DNA of 64,000 nt from Dermanyssus gallinae (lineage: Eukaryota; Arthropoda; Arachnida; Mesostigmata; Dermanyssidae). The notes under the pieces were generated by a model, which worked only from the letters and a program-made list of their open reading frames with translations, had not been told where the DNA came from and did not search any database. Location of the stretch: the NCBI GenBank assembly GCA_003439945.1, contig QVRM01006467.1, forward strand, positions 156,001-220,000, given 5' to 3'. A program made the position numbers and the translations under genes. The first letter of the stretch is position 1; each line of letters begins with the position of its first letter. Of this stretch, positions 43,818-55,311 are shown piece by piece.

Positions 43818-45104
43818 GTAGTTCAATAAGTTCTTAGAATGAGCTTTTTAGAATTCGAATTTTGGCACGCTTTTACCGCTAATAGGAACTGCAACTTTTC
43901 GACTGCTAGCACTCAATAAATTATGGTGATTGGCCGTTGCGATTTCGTTTGATAGCTTTTCCCGTGCAGCGTATCGGCGTGATTTTTAAAAATTGAGAAA
44001 AAAGAGTTTCGAGTGGTTATCAAGCATTTTTATTTCAAAGGTTGGAATGCGACCCAAGTAAAAATTGAGTTAGACGAGACGTACAGTGACTCTGCGCCAT
44101 GTTTTGCCACTGTTTCCAACTGGATAAATGTGTTAAAAAGAGGTCGCAGGAGCACCGAGGATGAACTACGTCCAGGAGGCCAAAAAACGGCAACTGATGA
44201 GGAAAACGTAGAGAAAGTGCGAAAAATTCTTGGCACAGATAAGCGAATGAACATTAAGGAAATAGCGGAGGCATTAGGGATTAGTTTAGGCAGTGTGCAT
44301 TTTATCCTACGCGAAAACTTGAAGATGAAAGAGCTTAGAGCAAAATGGCTGCCGCATTTGCTCAACCAAGGCCAAAAAGACGCGCTTGTTTTGGCTTTAC
44401 AGCGAAATTTGGCCAAGATGTCGAACAATCTGTCGGATTTTTGGTGCAGATTCATGACCGTCGATGAAAACCGGGTTCATCACTACACTCCCGAGACCCA
44501 AGAAGCATCTTGCCAATGGTGTGCACCTGATGAAGGACCTCCGAAGAGGGTGCGGACAACGGCATTGACCGGAAAGGTGATGGCTACAGTTTTTTAAGAC
44601 GAACGTAGAATAATGCTGGTCGACTACCTTGAGAGCTGTAAAACGATCACAGGAGAATATTATGCAAGACTGTTGGACTGCCGTTAGCAAGAACTCATCG
44701 TGAAACGGCCCGCTTTGCAGAAGAAGGTTGTCCCGTTTCACCAGGGCAATGCTCCTGCACACAAGTCCCGGCAAGCATCGGCAAAACTGGCCCAACTGAG
44801 GTTCGAACTTATTGAACAACCCTCCTATTCTCCAGACCTGGCCCCCTCTGATTATTTCCTCTTCGGACATTTGAAGAATAGTCTCGGTGGAAAGCGTTTT
44901 TCCAGCAATGAAGAGGTTAAGGCTGCTGTCAATGCCTATTTTCAGTCTAACGACGCGGAATTCTACTCAAGAGGTATGAAAGCTCTGAAATCTCGGTGGG
45001 AAACGTGTATTGAGCTTCTCGGGTAGTATATCGAATAAGAAAAATTTCAAAACATGATTTGGAAAATTCTCGGTTTTCATTCTAAGAACTTATTGAACTA
45101 CCTG
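43815..45104 (+). mobile_element. Mariner element, complete length (1,290 bp), inactive
   Basis: Perfect terminal inverted repeats of 28 bases start CAGGTAGTTCAATAAGTTCT at 43815 and end at 45104 in inverted form. A TA dinucleotide flanks each side, the mariner target duplication. Element length and a single transposase frame are typical of mariner. The transposase is disabled (see the next entry). A shorter relative occupies 54242-55086. Confidence 0.96.
43992..45026 (+). pseudogene. Mariner DD34D transposase with two stops and a lost catalytic Asp
   Basis: One 345-codon frame, the usual mariner length. The expected start appears as ATT (43992). Residues 8-100 hold the paired helix-turn-helix region (WNATQVKIELDE, IKEIAEALGISLGSVHFIL). 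The first catalytic Asp is in TVDEN (residue 158). The second position is Gly in FHQGNAPAHKS (residue 252), where mariners have HDN or HQDN. The third Asp is kept in SPDLAPSDYF (residue 287), 34 residues later, so the family is DD34D. In-frame stops are TAA at 44595 and TAG at 44685. No frameshift is seen, so decay is modest. Confidence 0.93.
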
Positions 45105-45175
45105 TATATGCGCTAATAAGTACTCGTACATTTTATTGACACGATAATTGTTTTCGTACGATAAACATAGATCAG

Positions 45176-45206
45176 TTTTTCCGCAAGACTAGTGCCCGTG
45201 TACGGC
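45176..45206 (-). mobile_element. SINE family 1 tail fragment
   Basis: Reverse complement reads CGTACACGGGCACTAGTCTT then GCGGAAAAA, matching the end of copies A and B. Only the 3' 30 bases are recognisable. Confidence 0.55.
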
Positions 45207-46242
45207 GTTACACTAATACATTTAAGCATTAGCGATATGGAAAACATATATATTGTGTAAACACACGTCCTTGGCATGTTTCGACCTAAATATACCTAAG
45301 GAAACTAGGGTTGTGTAAGCTTAATTACTGTTAACAAACGCAACAAAACGTCTCTATAGTAACGAACCTCAAACATTTAGCGTCAGGCAAGCAGATGTTT
45401 TCTAAATAGGCAGTCTTTGTTTCTCATAACCATATCACAAAATAGAAGCAATGCTATAACAACAGCAGTTACATTTTGTTTTACTTTGTCAACTGCGTCT
45501 TACAATACTTCATCTAGCCAGTGTAACGCATGTTTAAATGTACACACATGGATCTGGCCGCTGGTCGTTACCGGCGATTAATAGCAACGTTTGCAGTACA
45601 CTAGGGAAGATTGCACCAAACGCGACAATTGCATATCTAAAATAGGCCTCAATGAGTGCTTGATGTAATTCTAGTTTGAATTTTGACGTAGCAGACTAAA
45701 TTTAAATGGCTAAGGACTGCGATAACTTTTTAGATTTTGCTGGCAGTGCAGTCTAAATGTGAGTTTCATGACATATAACTGCTAATAATGATTCCACGAG
45801 AATTAGCTGGGTCTCTTTTCTACATGCATGGGCGATTGTACAATAATACATATCTTTGTTCTATGAGTAATGGCAATGCTTTAAGGCGTTGACCGTGAAA
45901 GGTTAAAAATGCATAGCAAAGTGACTATTCTTCTTCCGCCAACGCTAGATTAGGCAACACTTTCCATTACTCATATAACAAAACCATGTATCGCTTTACG
46001 GTGTGTACTTGGCGGCCCCTAACAGTCCAGATATTATCAGTATTATTATCTCTATTGAGTAGCTCAGTCTCAGTTTACTCGTATTTGCATGCTTTCTGTG
46101 TCCGGCCAGTCACATCGCTATAACAAATTTGAGTACATTTATTGTCACTCCCACACAAGCCATTCCAGCCCACTATTCCATTAGAAATGGTTTGATAAGT
46201 TTAACGGCCCTTTAAATGTGGATTCTTAAGCTACGGACTGCG
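45207..46242. other. No recognisable feature
   Basis: AT-rich sequence with no repeats, domain or RNA gene recognised. Confidence 0.45.
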
Positions 46243-46278
<36 letters not shown>

Positions 46279-46279
46279 G
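46243..46279. repeat. (TA)n tract
   Basis: About 18 TA units with one break. Confidence 0.95.
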
Positions 46280-46435
46280 TTGTTTCTCGTATACCTCCAC
46301 AAACACTTACATTGCACGTTTGCGAGATATCGCTCTGTTGCGTACGAGTATTGAAATAAAAAGTGTTTTAAACAATTTACAAAAGCTAGACAAAGCCCTC
46401 GTTATATTGATCAGGTCTAATGCTAACCGAAATTT

Positions 46436-46756
46436 TCAAACCGCGTAAGGTATCGCTTCAATATGGGTGCAATATGGTTGCGCCAGGTTCGATCCCACGG
46501 TCCTGGCGGTCCTATCTCTCTTCGTCCAGCTTTTAACTGAAAGAGCTAGCAACAGCATCACCGGCACCAGCAGGAGGCCCACACTGAAGAACAAACTCCC
46601 CGCCGGGTAGGCTCCCAGCGATAGCCCAGGCGATACGACGAGATCGATGTCCACATGGTAATAAAGCAGTGCATTCAAATTGAACATGTCGTCGGGCTCT
46701 CCGACATCCTGGAAACCAGCGCTGCAGCCGCTCACACAGTATTTATGTGCGCGCAC
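46436..46756 (-). CDS. Unassigned frame with one membrane segment, possible exon; contains a tRNA-like B-box hairpin
   Basis: The minus-strand frame is not repeat-derived and has a more GC-rich, coding-like composition than its surroundings. It includes DVGEPDDMFNLNALLYYHVD and a hydrophobic helix LFFSVGLLLVPVMLLLALSV (about residues 55-74), followed by basic KSWTKRDR. A possible acceptor (TTTCCAG) lies before DVGEPDD. The last 30 residues overlap a 7-bp hairpin (CGCCAGG...CCTGGCG, 46482-46508) around GGTTCGATCCC, which resembles a tRNA B box. Any exon would therefore end earlier. No family recognised. Confidence 0.2.
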   Translation of the reverse strand: MRAHKYCVSGCSAGFQDVGEPDDMFNLNALLYYHVDIDLVVSPGLSLGAYPAGSLFFSVGLLLVPVMLLLALSVKSWTKRDRTARTVGSNLAQPYCTHIEAIPYAV

Positions 46757-46773
46757 ACAAAACAGGCCACGAG

Positions 46774-46775
<2 letters not shown>

Positions 46776-46813
<38 letters not shown>

Positions 46814-46962
46814 ATATATATATATATAAACAACCTTGAGCGAATTCGCCACGATTTGGTGTGTGCGATATCGAGTGCATGCATATCTATCAAGCTGGAG
46901 TGTGTGCATGTATATAAGTATGCATGTACGTGTAGATATATACATATATATATATATATATA
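46776..46962. repeat. Cluster of (TA)n tracts
   Basis: Tracts at 46776-46829 (interrupted) and 46939-46962. Confidence 0.95.
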
Positions 46963-47334
46963 AGAGCCTGACATTTCAAAAGGTGCGTATGCATGCCGGT
47001 CTATCGGTGGCGATGACGCAGCACATTTGGGTCGGTCGAAGTTGGCTTGAGTGGCTTGAGTGTTTGAAGTAGTCGTAGTCCTCGTAGTAGTAGTAGTAGC
47101 ACGATCGTTGTCCGATTTCGTGCCGAGTGGGTGGTGGTGGTGATGGTGGTGGTAGCTAAGCCCGTCTTCGAGCGAAAAGCGGTTCCGTCCGGCTGAACTT
47201 CGAGAACAAAAGGAGAAAAGTGAAGCGAGAAGTAAAGCGGTGTTGTATAGGTAGGTCTTCGAGGAGGTAAGCGACGAATGTACGAAGAGCCAATAGCGAA
47301 AACAAGAGGTGCGCGTGCATAAGGACAAGAGCGA

Positions 47335-47650
47335 GAGAGAGGGGGGTAGGTTAGAGAGAGGGGGTAGGTTAGAGAGAGAGGGGGGTAGGTTAGAGAGAGA
47401 GGGGGTAGCTTAGAGAGAGAGAGAGAGGGGTATGTTAGAGAGAGGGGGGTAGCTTAGAGAGAGAGATAGGGAGAGAGGTTAGGTGGCGGGAGAGAGCGGT
47501 AGATCAAGGCAAAGCGTGAGAGGATGATGAGAGAAAGAGAAGGTGGGAGAAGAAACGAGATCAAATTGAGAGAAAGGCAAAGGGAAATATCGAATAGAGA
47601 CAGAACAAACGAGAGAGACAGCGAGAGGGCGAGAGAGAGATAGTGAGTGA
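47335..47650. repeat. GA-rich minisatellite (GGGGGTAGGTTAGAGAGAGA units)
   Basis: About six irregular units of 20-30 bases (47340-47465), then diffuse GA-rich sequence to about 47650. Ser/Leu-rich minus frames are artefacts. It is not a TTAGG telomere array. Confidence 0.9.
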
Positions 47651-47959
47651 GAAAGAGGGAGAGAGCGTGAATGATTAAGCAAGGGAGATAAAGTTGAGCG
47701 GACCAAGAAGAAGGGAGAGAGGAAGAAGATCGTGACCGTGGATCCATGATGGTGGCGTGGCGCTTAGTGGTATGGAGCGGCGGTTACAACGTCCGTGACG
47801 ACGACGGCGGCAGCGGCGGCGGTGCGGCGTCCAGAAGGCGTCGTCCGCCGTAATTGGTGCTTGAGGTGGCTGGATGTTTGACCGGACGCGTTAGACGGAC
47901 GCGCTCGTTGCTCCAATCATTTGCTCATCATGTAGCTGCTTCAGTCGTCAGAGTCCGGA
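47651..47959. other. GC-rich sequence, no gene
   Basis: CpG-rich with GCGGCGGC near 47808-47825. Nothing recognised. Confidence 0.4.
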
Positions 47960-48325
47960 GGCAGGCATAATACTGCATCATCATCATCTACATTATCATC
48001 ATGTAGATGATGATGTAGATCATCACCACCACCACCACCATCATCATCATCATAGCCCACATCATCATCATACTCATCATCATACTGCTGCCATAGCCAC
48101 GATATACTGCTACGATGACCATAACGACATCCCGGCTGCGGCCGACTATACTGACTCTCGCCCGCCTCTTCGTCGGCCCATTGGACCACCGTCTCTCGGA
48201 GACTCTCGAACGGCGATGACGACGACGACGACAACAACAACAACAACGACAACGACGACGACGACAACAACAACAACAACGACGACGACGACGCTAGCAA
48301 CAACAACAACAACAGGACCAACTAA
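47960..48325. repeat. (CAT)n and (GAC)n/(CAA)n trinucleotide arrays
   Basis: CATCATCAT runs (47975-48090), including an 11-base inverted pair (CATCATCTACA/TGTAGATGATG, 47982-48016), then GACGACGAC/AACAACAAC (48205-48315). Confidence 0.92.
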
Positions 48326-49389
48326 CACCCCACAACCAACAGGAACAACGGCCCAGGCTATTCGGTTCACGAAGCCATCAACCAAACTCGAGAAGGCGAG
48401 AAAGAGCAGGGATGATATATATAATTATAAGGATATATGCATGTGTAGGATGAAGAACGGAGGTGAGCGAAAAAGAGAGAGAGAGCGTGAAAATGAGCGA
48501 GAGGAACATTTAGTGTTAGCCTTTCAATGGTGACGACAAAAACAGGAACGTGACAGGAAATTTCACAATGTGTTGGATGTTGGAGGTTGTTACGGTAGTC
48601 AGCCACGGATGGACGCATGGATGAATGATAGGTTCGACCCCCTGAACGGACAGCGGGCTTAAGCGAGCTCAGATCCGAATGTGTTAGTCCACCAGTCCCC
48701 CCCCCCCCCCCCCAACCCGTGAGGCAGCTTGATGGCTGCTTCCTTCACACGATGGCCGATCACTACGCGAACAGAAGAAGGCGCGTGGATGCGTAATAGG
48801 CAAATGGCGTTCCTCGAAAACACTTATCGTGTTCGATATCTAGTTTACGAAACAAAATCGACGCAAGCATTTACATCAACCGCTTAACAACGATATGGAT
48901 GTTTTCGGCTCTTGTTTCTGTTTGTATTTTGTCGTGGTAGTAGTGGTGCTGGGGACGTTGTTGTTGTTGTTGTCTTTCTTAGTGCTCTCATTAAAGACGC
49001 TGCTGTTTTTCAATCGGTTTTTCGTTCAACCTCGCCAGTTGCCCTATATGATTGCCATATTCTTGAGCAGTCCCGTCGACGGAGCGTCGTAGAGAAGAAC
49101 ATTCTGGCCAGCAATTACGACACTTCGACAAGTCATAGGACGTTGATTCGTGCGCAACGCACAACCTTTCGAAGCGATCGATTTCCTAAGATGGTTTGCG
49201 CAGATTTGACTTGCAGTCTTGCACATTGCATTGTGAGTACGTACTATAATTGTTCCGAGTTCCTTACTATTTGTTAGTTGTGGTGTCGTTAAATATAGAT
49301 GGATGTGTGTGTGTGTTTTTTTGTTGCTACTGGCGTTACTTCTGGTGCTAGTGTTGTTTCAATCTTGTTAATTGCAGGTGACGCAGTCG
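48326..49389. other. No gene; poly(C) run
   Basis: A 17-base C run lies at 48697-48713. Otherwise mixed sequence with a GA run (48470-48490) and a short TTG run (48955-48975). Confidence 0.5.
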
Positions 49390-49492
49390 TCCTTGTTTCG
49401 TAATCATTGTTCTTATTGTTGCTGTCGTCGTTGGTGTTGTCGTCGTCGTCAATATTGTTGTTGTCGCTGTTATTATTGTTGTTGTTGTAGTT

Positions 49493-49525
<33 letters not shown>

Positions 49526-49690
49526 GCTGTTGTTGTAGTTATTGTTGTTGTTGTTGTTGTCGCTGTTATTATTGTTGTTGTTGTTGTTGTTGTAGTTATT
49601 GTTGTTGTTGTTGTTGCTGTTGTTGTAGTTATTGTTGTTGTTGTTGTTGCTGCTGCTGCTGTTGTTGTTGTTGTTATTGTTGTGCGCCGC
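49390..49690. repeat. (TTG)n microsatellite, about 300 bp
   Basis: Long imperfect TTG/TTA/GTC array, the largest trinucleotide block in the window. The poly-Cys frame across it is an artefact. Confidence 0.96.
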
Positions 49691-50573
49691 TATAGTTGTT
49701 GTGTGCTTTGACTGTTGTAGAGAATTGCCATTGTTGTTGCTGCTGCTGCTGCTGCGAAGGCGGCTTCTATAGCTGTTGTTGGTTAGCTTTTGTTGTTCTG
49801 TTTATTGCTGTCGATGCGACTAATACTATCTTTTCGGATGATCAGATTAACCACCGGTGAGGCCAAAACGGCTAGACAGCTGTGACTGGTGGTGGTGGTG
49901 GTTGTGGTGATGGTGGTGGTACTTCTGCTGCTGCTGCTGTTGCCGCTGGTCTGGTCGCGCTGACCGCGCCATGACAGATTCAGGAACGAAAGGTCAAACA
50001 AAGGTCATCATATTTTCTGTTGTCAAACGGCAAGACCCCGGGCGAGCACCGCGGGCAAACCAAGCAACTCGGTACGACGTGAAGTCGCTCCCCTCCCCCT
50101 CGCGCCAAAGTTTCACCGCACCGAAGGTGCACCGAGCTTCGGTTACGCGTCTCAGCACGTGCCTGCTACGCCGCCACGTCAGTGCCGCCTTCTGCTGAGC
50201 TCTAGTTGCGCCCACCGGTGTACGCGAGGGCGAAGGACGAGATGATGAAGTGCTATTTGCAGAACGCCAAATGACGCCGGCTCGACAAGCTAACATCATT
50301 GCTGTCTAATGCTGCTGCCTTCTTCTGTGTTCTGATGTCGCTGTTGTTTTTCATGTTGTTGTTGCGGCTTTTGTTGTTGTTGGTGCTGCTGCGGTGGTTT
50401 CTATTATAGCAGTAGTCGTAGAAGCTTCAGACGAAGTGCTTGGTAGACGGTATACACGGTACGAGGAAATCGAAGATCCATAACTAAACATCTGCCTATG
50501 CTATGTTATCCATGACCTCATAAAGGTAATGGAAGATAAATAACTTTGTAAAGACATGGGTAGTACAATGTAT

Positions 50574-50577
<4 letters not shown>
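49691..50577. other. Short trinucleotide runs, GC-rich centre, no gene
   Basis: GCT runs (49735-49755, 49927-49942), GGT runs (49888-49920) and GTT runs (50343-50385). Sequence from 50030 to 50280 is GC-rich and non-repetitive but without a recognised domain. Confidence 0.4.

Positions 50578-50664
<87 letters not shown>
50578..50664. repeat. (TA)n tract
   Basis: About 43 uninterrupted TA units, the longest pure tract in the window. Confidence 0.98.
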
Positions 50665-50672
<8 letters not shown>

Positions 50673-50954
50673 CGTCCTATTTAGGCGGAAAATGTATATG
50701 TAGTTCAGTTCAGTGAGCTTACGACTTCCAAACACATATTCAACAATTAAGAAAATAAGACAAAAATAATTTTTCTAGAAAATGTTATTGCTTGTGTCTG
50801 CAAAACGAGCAGCAGGTGTATATATATATATATATATATATACGATATCTCGTAGTCTGTATCCCGTCTACCAATAACTTGGCGGTATATATATATATGC
50901 ATCAGAATTATGATTCTGGCGACCCTGTTGCCCACGGTTCTTAGGCTCGTGGTC

Positions 50955-51128
50955 GTGTAGAGCTCGGTAACAAGGTGCATTGGCGTGCGCCTCGCGACGG
51001 GGTAGACACATAGGCGCGTTCCATCTCCACCTTGGCACGTTTGTATTTATAGGGTCCGCCTTACGAAGCAAGGCAAAAGCAAACCCGTGGACGCTTGAAA
51101 TGTTGGCTGAGGGCCAGCCCAAAGAAAT
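50955..51128 (+). mobile_element. tRNA-derived SINE, family 2, copy B
   Basis: Matches the reverse complement of 31354-31529 in order: GAGCTCGGTAAC, TGCGCCTCGC, GACACATAGG, CACGTTTGTATTTATAGGGT, CCGTGGACG and GGCTGAGGGCCAGCCC. The B box is degraded here (GCGTTCCATCTCC). Divergence from copy A is clearly greater than 10%, so it is an older insertion. No target-site duplication was identified. Confidence 0.8.
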
Positions 51129-52040
51129 GTAGGCTCTTAGTTGTCTCTCTGGCTGTCTGTCCACTGTTCAAGAGAGACGAGTGTTCCTATGTCAGATCAG
51201 TTAAGCAGTACGTGCGTATTTTGTTCTGGACTCATGCCTAGTCTCCATTCATCACTTGGATGGGGGAACGGGAAAGGGCATCCATTTTCCTCACAGTGAT
51301 GATACGGATTGGAGCCGAATTCATATTCGATATTTGCATCTCTGATCTCTCTCCCTCTCGCCCTCCCTCTCTCTCTTCTCCCGACGAATAGCGGACAAAT
51401 AGGAAGGGTTAAGGCAGGGAAGCCAATGAACTCTTGCGACATGAGTATAAAGGTAAGAGGTAGATGCCGAGTGTTTGTGTACGCGCTCGCTGTGCAGTTT
51501 AGTCTGCCTGTCTGTCTGTCTGCTTGCCTGCTTATAATACTTATAAATACTGCTTACAATACCTATCTTACACCTCCTACTTGAATCGCTGGAATCGCTG
51601 GTTCGCTTGCTTGCTGACTGACTGAGTGACTGATCATCGGTGAGGAGCCAACTGAAGCTTTGTGTTGTGAAGATTTTGCTGGCGTTGGTGGTGCTGTTGT
51701 TGTTACTCCGGTCGCCACTGCTTTTGCTATAACTGCTCCGGATAAGTAGCGTGATGCTATGAAGAAGAAGAAGATGATGAAGACGACGAAGGTGACAACG
51801 ATGGTCTGAGAGATGAATCCACGGTGTCGACGACACCGATGGCGTCTGTCTCCTGCTCATCCTGTCCTGAAGCTGTTGAGAGAAGGATGCTGGTGCTTCC
51901 TCTTGGGTTCCTGCTTCTTTTGCTGGCTTCCTCATATTGCTGCTGTGTTTGCTGCTGCTGCTGCTGCCGTTCTGACTGCGGCGGCAATTCCGTACTGCTG
52001 GACAAATGACGCCAATACAGGGTTGGCCCACTAGCGCATG
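51129..52040. other. No recognisable gene
   Basis: Mixed sequence with GTCT (51508-51525), GAAGAAGAAG (51758-51780) and CTG (51938-51968) short runs. No domain recognised. Confidence 0.4.
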
Positions 52041-52270
52041 GAGACGCCGACGACGACAACAACAACAACAACAATAACAACAACGACAACAACAACTACA
52101 ATAAAGCTGGCAACGGCGTTTTTATGCTTAGCTGAGATGAGCAAGCAGGTATTACCATCACTGCCTTCATGCCTATGATGACAACCGACCAGACGATGGC
52201 GATGATGATGATGATGATGATGATGAGGCCATATATACGCATATATATGCATGCATGCATGCAAACAAAC
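52041..52270. repeat. CAA/GAC, GAT and TGCA repeats
   Basis: CAA/GAC array (52041-52100), GAT array (52198-52227) and a TATA/TGCATGCA stretch (52230-52265). Confidence 0.9.
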
Positions 52271-52533
52271 CCACACACTGTGTGAATCGTTATTTGTCGC
52301 TTGCCAATGTGCAGAAGCAATCGAAGCAGGGGTGGTAGCGTTGGAGGCGCAGGCGGTTGCCGTCGTCATCGTCGCCACCTTCTTCACTGCTGCCGTTGAA
52401 AGTAGGCGAAACTCCCTAGACGACTTCAGTTCGGCTGCTGCACTTCACCTACCACCGTGGGTTTGGTGGCTTACGATGGTGTGTCGTATCGCCACCAACT
52501 TGGCCCGGATGGCCCTCTCGCGTGCCGTTTTAG

Positions 52534-52534
<1 letters not shown>
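52271..52534. other. No recognisable feature
   Basis: Non-repetitive; the frame across it continues into repeats and has no recognised domain. Confidence 0.35.
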
Positions 52535-52564
<30 letters not shown>

Positions 52565-52705
52565 GTGCAGCAATAGAAGGTAATGGTGACGGTGACGACG
52601 ACAGCAACAACGACAGCAACAATAGCAATAACAACGACAACAACGACAGCAACAACGACAGCAACAACAACATCAACAACAACAGCAACTATAACAACGA
52701 TTTCA
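52535..52705. repeat. CAG/CAA/GAC trinucleotide array
   Basis: CAGCAGCAG (52537-52562), then CGACAGCAACAA-type units to about 52700. Confidence 0.9.
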
Positions 52706-52894
52706 TGGCAAGGAGATGTGTTTGTCTGGCGTCGGCTTACTTCTCCAGCAGCACCATGATGACGACAGCACAGGCAGCGAGTAACACCATGACAGTAATT
52801 CTGCTGCTGCTATTGCTGGTGTCGCATGTGTTGCTGTTTGCTAGGAGTAAACAACGCGACAATGACGACCGAGATATGGGACACCGGCGATGAC

Positions 52895-53325
52895 GATGAG
52901 GAGTATGACGATTATGATAATAATGATGATGATGATGATGAAAAGTATGATGGTGAGGATGATGAAAAGTATGATGGTGAGAATGATGAAAAGTATGATG
53001 GTAAGGATGATGATGAAGGTACTAAAGGTGGACGTAAATACGATAGTGATGAACGTGCTGATGATGTTGATGGTGATGAATGTGCTGATGGTGATGAAGG
53101 TTTTGATGGTAATGACGATGATGATCATGATGATGAATATGCGGATGGTGATGATGATGATGATGATAATAATGATTATGCTGAAGTTGATGCTATGTTG
53201 ACGTTGATGATGAAGGTGCTGATGCATATGATTATGATGATGATGATGGTGGTGGTGGTGATGAAGGTGCTGATGGTGACGCTGGGTGATGATGGCGACG
53301 ACGACGACGACGACGACAACGACAG
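52895..53325. repeat. (GAT)n degenerate array with 24-bp sub-repeat
   Basis: GATGATGAAAAGTATGATGG recurs three times at about 24-base spacing (52933-53005) inside a long degenerate GAT array that ends in GAC units. A 199-codon Asp/Glu-rich frame crosses it, but equally long frames in the other registers (Met-rich, Ile/His-rich) show this is a composition artefact. Confidence 0.9.
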
Positions 53326-53749
53326 TAGTCGAGTGTCGAACGAGCCCACAAACGAAGATAGCAACAATGACAATGGCGGACTTCGCAGGCTTCTTGCGAG
53401 CGATTTCATCCAAGCCCAAAAGTAGGGTGGATCATCACCAACTACCACTATCACCACCAGCGAGCGAAGTGAAGGCGAAACCAACAGACTAACCGATCAG
53501 CCAGCAAGCCCTCCCGCCGCAACCTAAGTTCGATGGGTGCGGCCGGCTTGATGGTGGCTTCGTCGATCGGCGGTGGTCGGAAAACGAACTGCCTGGCTGG
53601 CTCTGACTACCGATATAGAGTAGGTGTTCTTCGCTTATGTGCACCCCATTTTCCCCTCCGCCCCCCCCCCCTCCCCCCCATATATTGGCGGACGCGACTT
53701 GGGGGCATGGTGGTGACGGTGAGGCCTCCAGTCAAGCCGTGCGTTAATC
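53326..53749. other. No gene; C-rich run
   Basis: Includes a C-rich stretch (53653-53681). No domain recognised. Confidence 0.4.
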
Positions 53750-53757
53750 TATATACA

Positions 53758-53803
<46 letters not shown>
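53750..53803. repeat. (TA)n tract
   Basis: About 26 TA units with two breaks at the left. Confidence 0.96.
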
Positions 53804-53805
<2 letters not shown>

Positions 53806-54210
53806 CGCTAAAATGAAGAGAACGCTGCACCTTGAGACACCTGGAAAGTTTGGTGGTGAGAGAAATATGCGTTGCCAACAACGGTCATCTGCTAATAATG
53901 TAGTCTGCTGTTTAGCCATTTAACTTAGACTAAATGTATCTATCTCTCTTTCTCTGTGTATGACAGTTCCGTGCTTGGCAAAAAACAGAGCCGATTTGCT
54001 TGGAATAAGACGTTTTCGCTGCTTCAAGAGAGATAATGAACGACGAATGCGACGGCCTTGGCAGCGAAGATTTGTACTCTCAACGAAGTATGACCTACGA
54101 GGTACAGCCACCGTTATCAGTTAAGCAATACAGGAGATGGAATCCTTTTGTCGGTGTACTAACGCATTTATTTCGCTTTTGCGTTTGTCTTATATATTTC
54201 ACCCAAGCTA
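53804..54210. other. No recognisable feature
   Basis: Non-repetitive sequence; no domain recognised in the frame at 54036-54248. Confidence 0.4.

Positions 54211-54241
<31 letters not shown>
54211..54241. repeat. (TA)n tract, left of mariner copy 2
   Basis: About 15 TA units ending in the TA target duplication. Confidence 0.95.
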
Positions 54242-54244
<3 letters not shown>

Positions 54245-55083
54245 GTAGTTCAATAAGTTCTTAGAATGAAAACCAAGAATTTCCCAAATCATGTTTTTAA
54301 ATTTATCTTATTCGATATACTCTCCGAGATGCTCAATACACTTTTCCCACCAAGATTTCAGATCTTTTATACCTCTTATGTAGAATTCCGCGTCTTTAGA
54401 CTGAAAATAGGCATTGACAGCAGCCTTAACCTCTTCATTGCTGGAAGAACGCTTTCCACCGAGACTATTCTTCAAATGTCCGAAGAGGAAATAATCAGAG
54501 GGGGCCAGGTCCTGGAGAATAGGAAAGTTGTTCAATAAGTTCGAACTCAGTTGGGCCAGTTTTGCCGATGCTTGCCGGGGACTTGTGTGCAGGAGCATTG
54601 TCCTGGTGAAACAGGACAACCTCTTCTGCAAAGCGGGCCGTTTCACGATGAGTTCTTGCTAAAGGCAGCTAACAGTCTTGCCTAATAATTTCTCCTGTGA
54701 TCGTTTTACCGCTCTCAAGGTAGTCGACCAGCATTATTTCTACGTTGGTCTTAAAAAACTGTAGCCATCACTTAGTTGTAGTTGGAAACAGTGGCAAAAC
54801 ATGGCGCAGAGTCACCGTACGTCTCGTCCACACCCAATTTTTACTTGGGTCGCATTCCAACCTTTGAAATAAAAATGCTTGATAACCACTCGAAACTCTT
54901 TTTCTTCATTTTTAAAAATCACCGCCGATACGTGCACGGAAAAAGCGATCAAACGAAATCGCAACGGCCAATCACCATAATATTTTGACTGCTAGCATTC
55001 GAAAAGTTGCAGTTCCTAATAGCGGTGAAAGCGCGCCAAAATTCGAATTCTAAGAAGCTTATTCTAAGAACTTATTGAACTAC

Positions 55084-55086
<3 letters not shown>
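54242..55086 (-). mobile_element. Mariner element, internally deleted (845 bp)
   Basis: Same terminal inverted repeats as 43815-45104, with TA on both sides, in the opposite orientation. Relative to the 1,290-bp copy about 450 bases are missing. The sequence jumps from just after the segment equivalent to 44120 (ACTGTTTCCAAC) to that equivalent to 44578 (GTGATGGCTACAG), removing the DNA-binding linker and first catalytic Asp. Such deletion derivatives can be mobilised in trans if an active transposase exists. Confidence 0.93.
54308..54646 (-). pseudogene. Mariner transposase C-terminal fragment
   Basis: The frame ends the transposase: LAPSDYFLFGHLKNSLGGKR and the final helix WWEKCIEHLGEY. 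Upstream text is frameshifted: the second Asp region reads LSCFTRTMLLHTSPR, a shifted version of the FHQ-NAPAHKS motif. The copy is inactive. Confidence 0.85.

Positions 55087-55114
<28 letters not shown>
55087..55114. repeat. (TA)n tract, right of mariner copy 2
   Basis: About 14 TA units, continuing the host tract interrupted by the mariner. Confidence 0.95.
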
Positions 55115-55118
<4 letters not shown>

Positions 55119-55311
55119 CAGTAATGTGGTACTACACAATTGTTCTCTGCAAACGTGCGCACGACGACACGTCATTCAAGAGCCGAAGCCCAATCCACCT
55201 ATAAATATATCTATATATATATACAGGTTTGAGATTTTGAGCACGCAACAAGACTAGAGAAAGTGGAGATATTAAAAGGCTTGCGCATTTACACGGAAAG
55301 CCTGCTCTATA

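Noticed and set aside
44030..44870. Minus-strand frames across the mariner
   Set aside because: Antisense shadows of the transposase.
47335..47470. Possible telomeric repeat (TAGGTTAG-like)
   Set aside because: Units are 20-30 bases of GA-rich sequence; no run of TTAGG occurs.
52826..53425. 199-codon Asp/Glu-rich protein
   Set aside because: Degenerate (GAT)n array. Long frames exist in several registers and both strands, so length is not evidence of coding.
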